Positions 58,440-64,000 of a DNA stretch of 64,000 bases are shown one piece after another; the first letter of the stretch is position 1; every line of letters begins with the position of its first letter. The stretch is from Metaphire vulgaris (Eukaryota; Annelida; Clitellata; Crassiclitellata; Megascolecidae): positions 1,472,434 through 1,536,433 of the forward strand of contig CM030852.1 of assembly GCA_018105865.1 (NCBI GenBank), given 5' to 3'. The position numbers and the translations under genes are program-made. The notes beneath the pieces are model-generated. The model had not been told where the DNA came from. It saw nothing but the letters and a program-made list of their open reading frames with translations, and did not search any database.

Positions 58440-61400
58440 CCAAACTTCCTAAGTTCCTTAGTTCCTAAGTTCTTTAGTTCCTAAGTTCCTTAGTTCCTTA
58501 GTTCCTAAGTTCCTACGTTCCTTAGTTCCTAAGTTCCTAAGTTCCTTAGTTCCTAAGTTCCTAAGTTCCTTAGTTCTTAAGTTCCTTAAGTTCCTTAGTT
58601 CCTATGTTCCTAAGTTCCTTCGTTCCTTAGTTCTTAAGTTCCTTAGTACCTAAGTTCCTACGTTCCTTAGTTCCTAAGTTCCTAAGTTCCTTAGTTCCTA
58701 AGTTCCTAAATTCCTAAATTCCTTAGTTCCTTAGTTCCTAAGTTCCTCAGTTCCTTACTTCCTTGGTTCCTAAGTTCCTAATTTCCTAAGTTCCTAAGTT
58801 CCTTAGTTCCTAAGTTCCTAAGTTCCTTCGTTCCTAAGTTCTTCATTCCCTTAGTTCCTTAGTTCCTAAGTTCCTACTTTTCTAAGTTCCTTAGATCCTA
58901 AGTTCCTTAGTTCCTAAGTTCCTTAGTTCCTAGGTTCCTTAATTCCTAAGTTCCTAAGTCCCCAAGTTCCTAAGTTCCTAAGTTCCTTAGTTCCTTAGTT
59001 CCTAATTTTCTAAGTTCCTTAGATATCCTAAGTTCCTTAGTTCCTAAGTTCCTTAGTTCCTAAGTTCCTTAGTTCCTAAGTTCTTTAGTTTCTAAGTTCC
59101 GTAGTTCCTTAGTTCCTAAGTATCTAAGTTCCTAAGTTCCTTAGTTCCTAAGTTCCTTAGTTCTTACGTTCCTTTGTTCCTTAGTTCCTAAGTTCCTAAG
59201 TTCCTTCGTTCCTTAAGGAACTTAGGAACTTAGGCACTAAAGAACTTAGGAACTTAGGAACTAAGGAACTAAGGAACGTAGGAACTAAGGAACTTAGGAA
59301 CTTAGGAAATAAAGAACTTAGGAACGAAAAAACGAAGGAACTTAGGAACTTAGGAACTAAGGAACTTAGGAACTAAGGAAGCAAGGAACTGAGGAACTTA
59401 GGAACTAAGGAACTAAGGAATTTAGGAACTTAGGAACTAAGGAACTTAGGAACTTAGGAACTAAGGAACTTAGGAACTAAGGAACTTAGGAACTTAGGAA
59501 CTTAAGAACTTAGGAACTAAGAAACTTAGGAACTTAGGAACTAAGGATCTTAGGAACTAAGGAACGAAGGAACTTAGGAGCTAAGGAACTAAGGAACTTA
59601 GGAGCTAAGGAACTTAGGAACTAAGGAACTTAGGAACTAAGGAACTAAGGAAATATAGAACTTAGGAACGAAAAAACGAAGGAACGTAGGAACTTAGGAA
59701 CTAAGGAACTTAGGACGTAGGAACTTAGGAACTAAGGAAGCAAGGAACTGAGGAACTTAGGAACTAAGGAACTAAGGAATTTAGGAATTTAGGAACTAAG
59801 GAACTTAGGAACTAAGGAACTTAGGAACTAAGGAACTTAGGAACTTAGGAACTAAGAAACTTAGGAACTAAGGAACTTAGGAACTAAGGAACGAAGGAAC
59901 TTAGGAGCTAAGGAACTAAAAAACTAGGGATCTTAGAAACTTAGGAACTTAGGAACTAAGGAACGTAGGAACTAAGGAACTTAAGAACTTAGGAACTAAG
60001 GAACTAAGGAACTTAGGAACGAAGGAACTTACGAACTTACGAACTAAGGAACTTAGGAACTTAGGCACTAAGGAACTTAGGCACTAAGGAACTTAGGAAC
60101 TTAGGAACTAAGGAACTAAGGAACGTAGGAACTAAGGAACTTAGGAACTTAGGAAATAAGGAACTTAGGAACTTACTAACTAAGGAACTTAGGAAGTTAG
60201 GAACTTAGGCACTAAGGAACTTAGGAACTTAGGCACTAAGGAACTTAGGAACTTAGGCGCTAAGGAACTTTGGAACTAAGGAATTTAGGAACTTAGGAAC
60301 TAAGGAAGCAAAGAACTGAGTAACTTAGGAACTAAGGAACTAAGGAATTTAGGAACTTAGGAACTAAGGAACTTAGGAACTAAGGAACTTAGGAACTAAG
60401 GAACTTAGGAACTTAGGAACTAAGAAACTTAGGAACTAAGGAACTTAGAAACTAAGGAACAAAGGAACTTAGGAGCTAAGGAACTAAGGAACTAAGGATC
60501 TTAGAAACTTAGGAACTTAGGAACTAAGGAACGTAGGAACTAAGGAACTTAGGAACTAAGGAACTTAAGAACTTAGGAACTAAGGAACTAAGGAACGAAG
60601 GAACTTAGGAACGAAGGAACTTACGAACTTACGAACTAAGGAACTTAGGAACTTAGGCACTAAGGAACTTAGGAACTTAGGTACTAAGGAACTTAGGAAC
60701 TTAGGAACTAAGGAACGTAGGAACTAAGGAACTTAGGAACTTAGTAAATAAGGAACTTAGGAACTTACTAACTAAGGAACTTAGGAACTTAGGCACTAAG
60801 GAACTTAGGAACTTAGGCACTAAGGAACTTAGGAACTAAGGAACTTAGGAACTAAGGAATTTAGGAACTTAGGAACTTAGGAACTAAGGAACGTAGGAAC
60901 TAAGGAACTTAGGAACTTAGGAACTTAGGCACTAAGGAACTTAGGAACTTAGGCACTAAGGAACTTAGGAACTAAGGAACTAAGGAAATATAGAACTTAG
61001 GAACGAAAAAACGAAGGAACTTAGGAACTTAGGAACTAAGGAACTAAAGAACTAAGGAATTTAGGAACTAAAGAACTAAGGAATTTAGGAACTTAGGAAC
61101 TAAGGAACTTAGGAACTAAGGAACTTAGGAACTTAGGAACTAAGAAACTTAGGAACTTAGGAACGAAGAAACTTAGGAACTTAGGAACTAAGGAACGAAG
61201 GAACTAAGGAATTTAGGAATTTAGGAACTTAGGAACTAAGGAACTTAGGAACTAAGGAACTTAGGAACTAAGAAACTTAGGAACTTAGGAACTAAGGAAC
61301 TAAGGAACGAAGGAACTTAGGAGCTAAGGAACTAAAAAACTAGGGATCTTAGAAACTTAGGAACTTAGGAACTAAGGAACGTAGGAACTAAGGAACTTAA

Positions 61401-63955
61401 GAACTTAGGAACTAAGGAACTAAGGAACTTAGGAACGAAGAAACTTACGAACTAAGGAACTTAGGAACTAAGGCACTAAGGAACTTAGGCGCTAAGGAAC
61501 TTAGGAACTTAGGAACTAAGGAACTAAGGAATGTAGGAACTAAGGAACTTAGGAACTTAGGAAATAAGGAACTTAGGAACTTACTAACCAAGGAACTTAG
61601 GAAGTTAGGAACTTAGGCACTAAGGAACTTAGGAACTTAGGCACTAAGGAACTTAGGAACTTAGGCACTAAGGAACTTTGGAACTAAGGAATTTAGGAAC
61701 TTAGGAACTAAGGAAGCAAGGAACTGAGGAACTTAGGAACTAAGGAACTAAGGAACTAAGGAATTTAGGAATTTAGGAACTAAGGAACTTAGGAACTAAG
61801 GAACTTAGGAACTAAGGAACTTAGGAACTAAGGAACTTAGGAACTTAGGAACTAAGAAACTTAGGAAATAAGGAACTTAGGAACTAAGGAACGAAGGAAC
61901 TTAGGAGCTAAGGAACTAAGGAACTAAGGATCTTAGAAACTTAGGAACTAAGGAACGTAGGAACTAAGGAACTTAGGAACTAAGGAACTTAAGAACTTAG
62001 GAACTAAGGAACTAAGGAACGAAGGAACTTAGGAACGAAGGAACTTACGAACTTACGAACTAAGGAACTTAGGAACTTAGGCACTAAGGAACTTAGGAAC
62101 TTAGGTACTAAGGAACTTAGGAACTAAGGAACTAAGGAACGTAGGAACTAAGGAACTTAGGAACTTAGTAAATAAGGAACTTAGGAACTTACTTACTAAG
62201 GAACTTAGGAACTTAGGAACTTAGGCATTAAGGAACTTAGGAACTTAGGCACTAAGGAACTTAGGAACTAAGGAACTTAGGAACTAAGGAATTTAGGAAC
62301 TTAGGAACTTAGGAACTAAGGAACGTAGGAACTAAGGAACTTAGGAACTTAGGAACTTAGGCACTAAGGAACTTAGGAACTTAGGCACTAAGGAACTTAG
62401 GAACTAAGGAACTAAGGAAATATAGAACTTAGGAACGAAAAAACGAAGGAACTTAGGAACTTAGGAACTAAGGAACTTAGGACTTAGGAACTTAGGAACT
62501 AAGGAACTAAGGAATTTAGGAACTTAGGAACTAAGGAACTTAGGAACTTAGGAACTAAGAAACTTAGGAACTTAGGAACGAAGAAACTTAGGAACTTAGG
62601 AACTAAGGAACGAAGGAACTTAGGAACTAAGGAACTTAGGAACTAAGGAACGAAGGAACTTAGGAGCTAAGGAACTAAGGAACTAGGGATCTTAGAAACT
62701 TAGGAACTTAGGAACTAAGGAACGTAGGAACTAAGGAACTTAGGAACTAAGGAACTTAAGAACTTAGGAACTAAGGAACTAAGGAACGAAGGAACTTAGG
62801 AACGAAGGAACTTACGAACTTACGAACTTAGGAACTTAGGCACTAAGGAACTTAGGAACTAAGGAACTAAGGAACGTAGGAACTAAGGAACTTAGGAAAT
62901 AAGGAACTTAGGAACTTAGGAAATAAAGAACTTAGGAACGAAAAAGCGAAGGAACTTAGGAACTAAGGAACTTAGGAACTTAGGAACTAAGGAAGCAAGG
63001 AACTGAGGAACTTAGGAACTAAGGAACTAAGGAACTAAGGAATTTAGGAATTTAGTAACTTAGGAACTAAGGAACTTAGGAACTAAGGAACTTAGGAACT
63101 TAGGAACTAAGAAACTTAGGAACTAAGGATCTTAGGAACTAAGGAATGAAGGAACTTAGGAACTTAGGAACTAAGGAACTAAGGAAATATAGAACTTAGG
63201 AACGAAAAAACGAAGGAACTTAGGAACTAAGGAACTTAGGACTTAGGAACTTAAGAACTAAGGAAGCAAGGAACTGAGGAACTTGGGAACTAAGGAACTA
63301 AGGAATTTAGGAACTTAGGAACTAAGGAACGAAGGAACTGAGGAGCTAAGAAACTAAGGAACTAAGGATCTTAGTTCCTTAGTTCCTAAGTTCCTTCGTT
63401 CTTAGTTCCTAAGTTCCTTAGTTCCTAAGTTCCTAAGTTTTTTAGTTCCTAAGTTCCTAAGTTCCTTCTTTCCTTAGTTCCTAAGTTCCTTATTTCCTAA
63501 ATTCCTTAGTTCCCAAATTCCTAAGTTCCTTAGTTCCTTAGTACCTAAGTTTCTAAGTTCCTAAGTTCCTTAGTTCTTAAGTTCCTAAGTTCCTAAGTTC
63601 CTTAGTTCCTAAGTTCCTTAGTTCCTCAGTTCCTAAGTTCCTTCGTTCTTAGTTCCTAAGTTCCTTAGTTCCTAAGTTTTTTAGTTCCTAAGTTCCTAGG
63701 TTCCCAAGTTCCTTCTATCCTTAGTTCCTAAGTTCCTTAGTTCCTAAGTTCCTAAATTCTTAAATTCCTTTGTGCCTTAGTTCCTTAGTTCCTAAGTTCC
63801 TCAGTTCCTTACTTCTTTAGTTCCTAAGTTCCTAAGTTCCTAAGGTCCTTAATTCCTAAGTTCCTAAGTTCCTTCGTTCCTTAGTTCCTAAGTTCCTAAG
63901 TTCCATCGTTACTTACTTCCTAAGTACCTAAGTTCCTTAGTTCCTAACTTCCAAA
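58440..63955. repeat. 8 bp repeat array (AGTTCCTW) that switches strand twice
   Basis: 58440-59214 reads AGTTCCTA/AGTTCCTT. 59215-63371 reads the reverse complement (AAGGAACT/TAGGAACT). From 63372 to 63955 it reads AGTTCCTW again. The first switch is a perfect palindrome around CCTTAAGG at 59211-59218. Variant units mark longer internal repeats of about 1.35-1.43 kb. Confidence 0.95.
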
Positions 63956-64000
63956 GTTTCCCTCCATTGCTGACTGCATAGGTAAAAACCTCTATAATGC

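Overview
This 64 kb window comes from an animal nuclear genome. It has multi-exon genes split by GT-AG (and a few GC-AG) spliceosomal introns, interstitial TTAGGG-type telomere motifs, SINEs, MITEs, LINE fragments and very many triplet microsatellites. The gene set (a ciliary transition-zone protein, a heterotrimeric G-protein beta subunit and an ACK-type tyrosine kinase) is metazoan. The repeat content suggests an invertebrate; I cannot name the species.

Three protein genes lie head to tail on the minus strand. (1) Positions 3419-21766: the first 17 coding exons (about 853 codons) of a nephrocystin-4 gene (NPHP4). The rest lies beyond the left edge. (2) Positions 24252-30391: a complete 8-exon, 341-residue G-protein beta subunit of the GNB1 type, with a probable noncoding 5' exon ending at 31609. 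(3) Positions 36182-57674: a 16-exon ACK/TNK2-like non-receptor tyrosine kinase, about 1196 residues from the preferred start at 57623, with SAM, kinase, SH3, CRIB, long linker and C-terminal UBA-like parts. All exon junctions of the three models agree in phase. Most real exons are shorter than, or in other frames from, the long open frames visible in the window, many of which are simple repeats.

Between the exons the DNA is mostly repeats. There are about nine copies of a 77 bp TA-flanked mariner-like foldback MITE, ten copies of an 80 bp TTAA-flanked piggyBac-like MITE in two subfamilies, and a third foldback family. Two or more SINE families end in triplet repeats, and there are fragments of a non-LTR retrotransposon. 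One NPHP4 intron holds a 16 bp minisatellite next to 1 kb of degenerate telomere-like repeat. TNK2 intron 1 holds a 4,068 bp non-autonomous hAT-type element with a perfect 8 bp target duplication, whose interior is about nine copies of a 406 bp dimeric satellite. The right end (58.4-63.96 kb) is a 5.5 kb array of an 8 bp repeat that switches strand twice, giving a giant inverted repeat.

The three genes do not form a pathway that the sequence itself shows. NPHP4 carries an RFX X-box match just upstream of its start codon, as expected for a ciliary gene. The TNK2-like kinase carries a consensus Cdc42-binding CRIB motif and a DHG in place of DFG. I see no tRNA, rRNA or CRISPR features.
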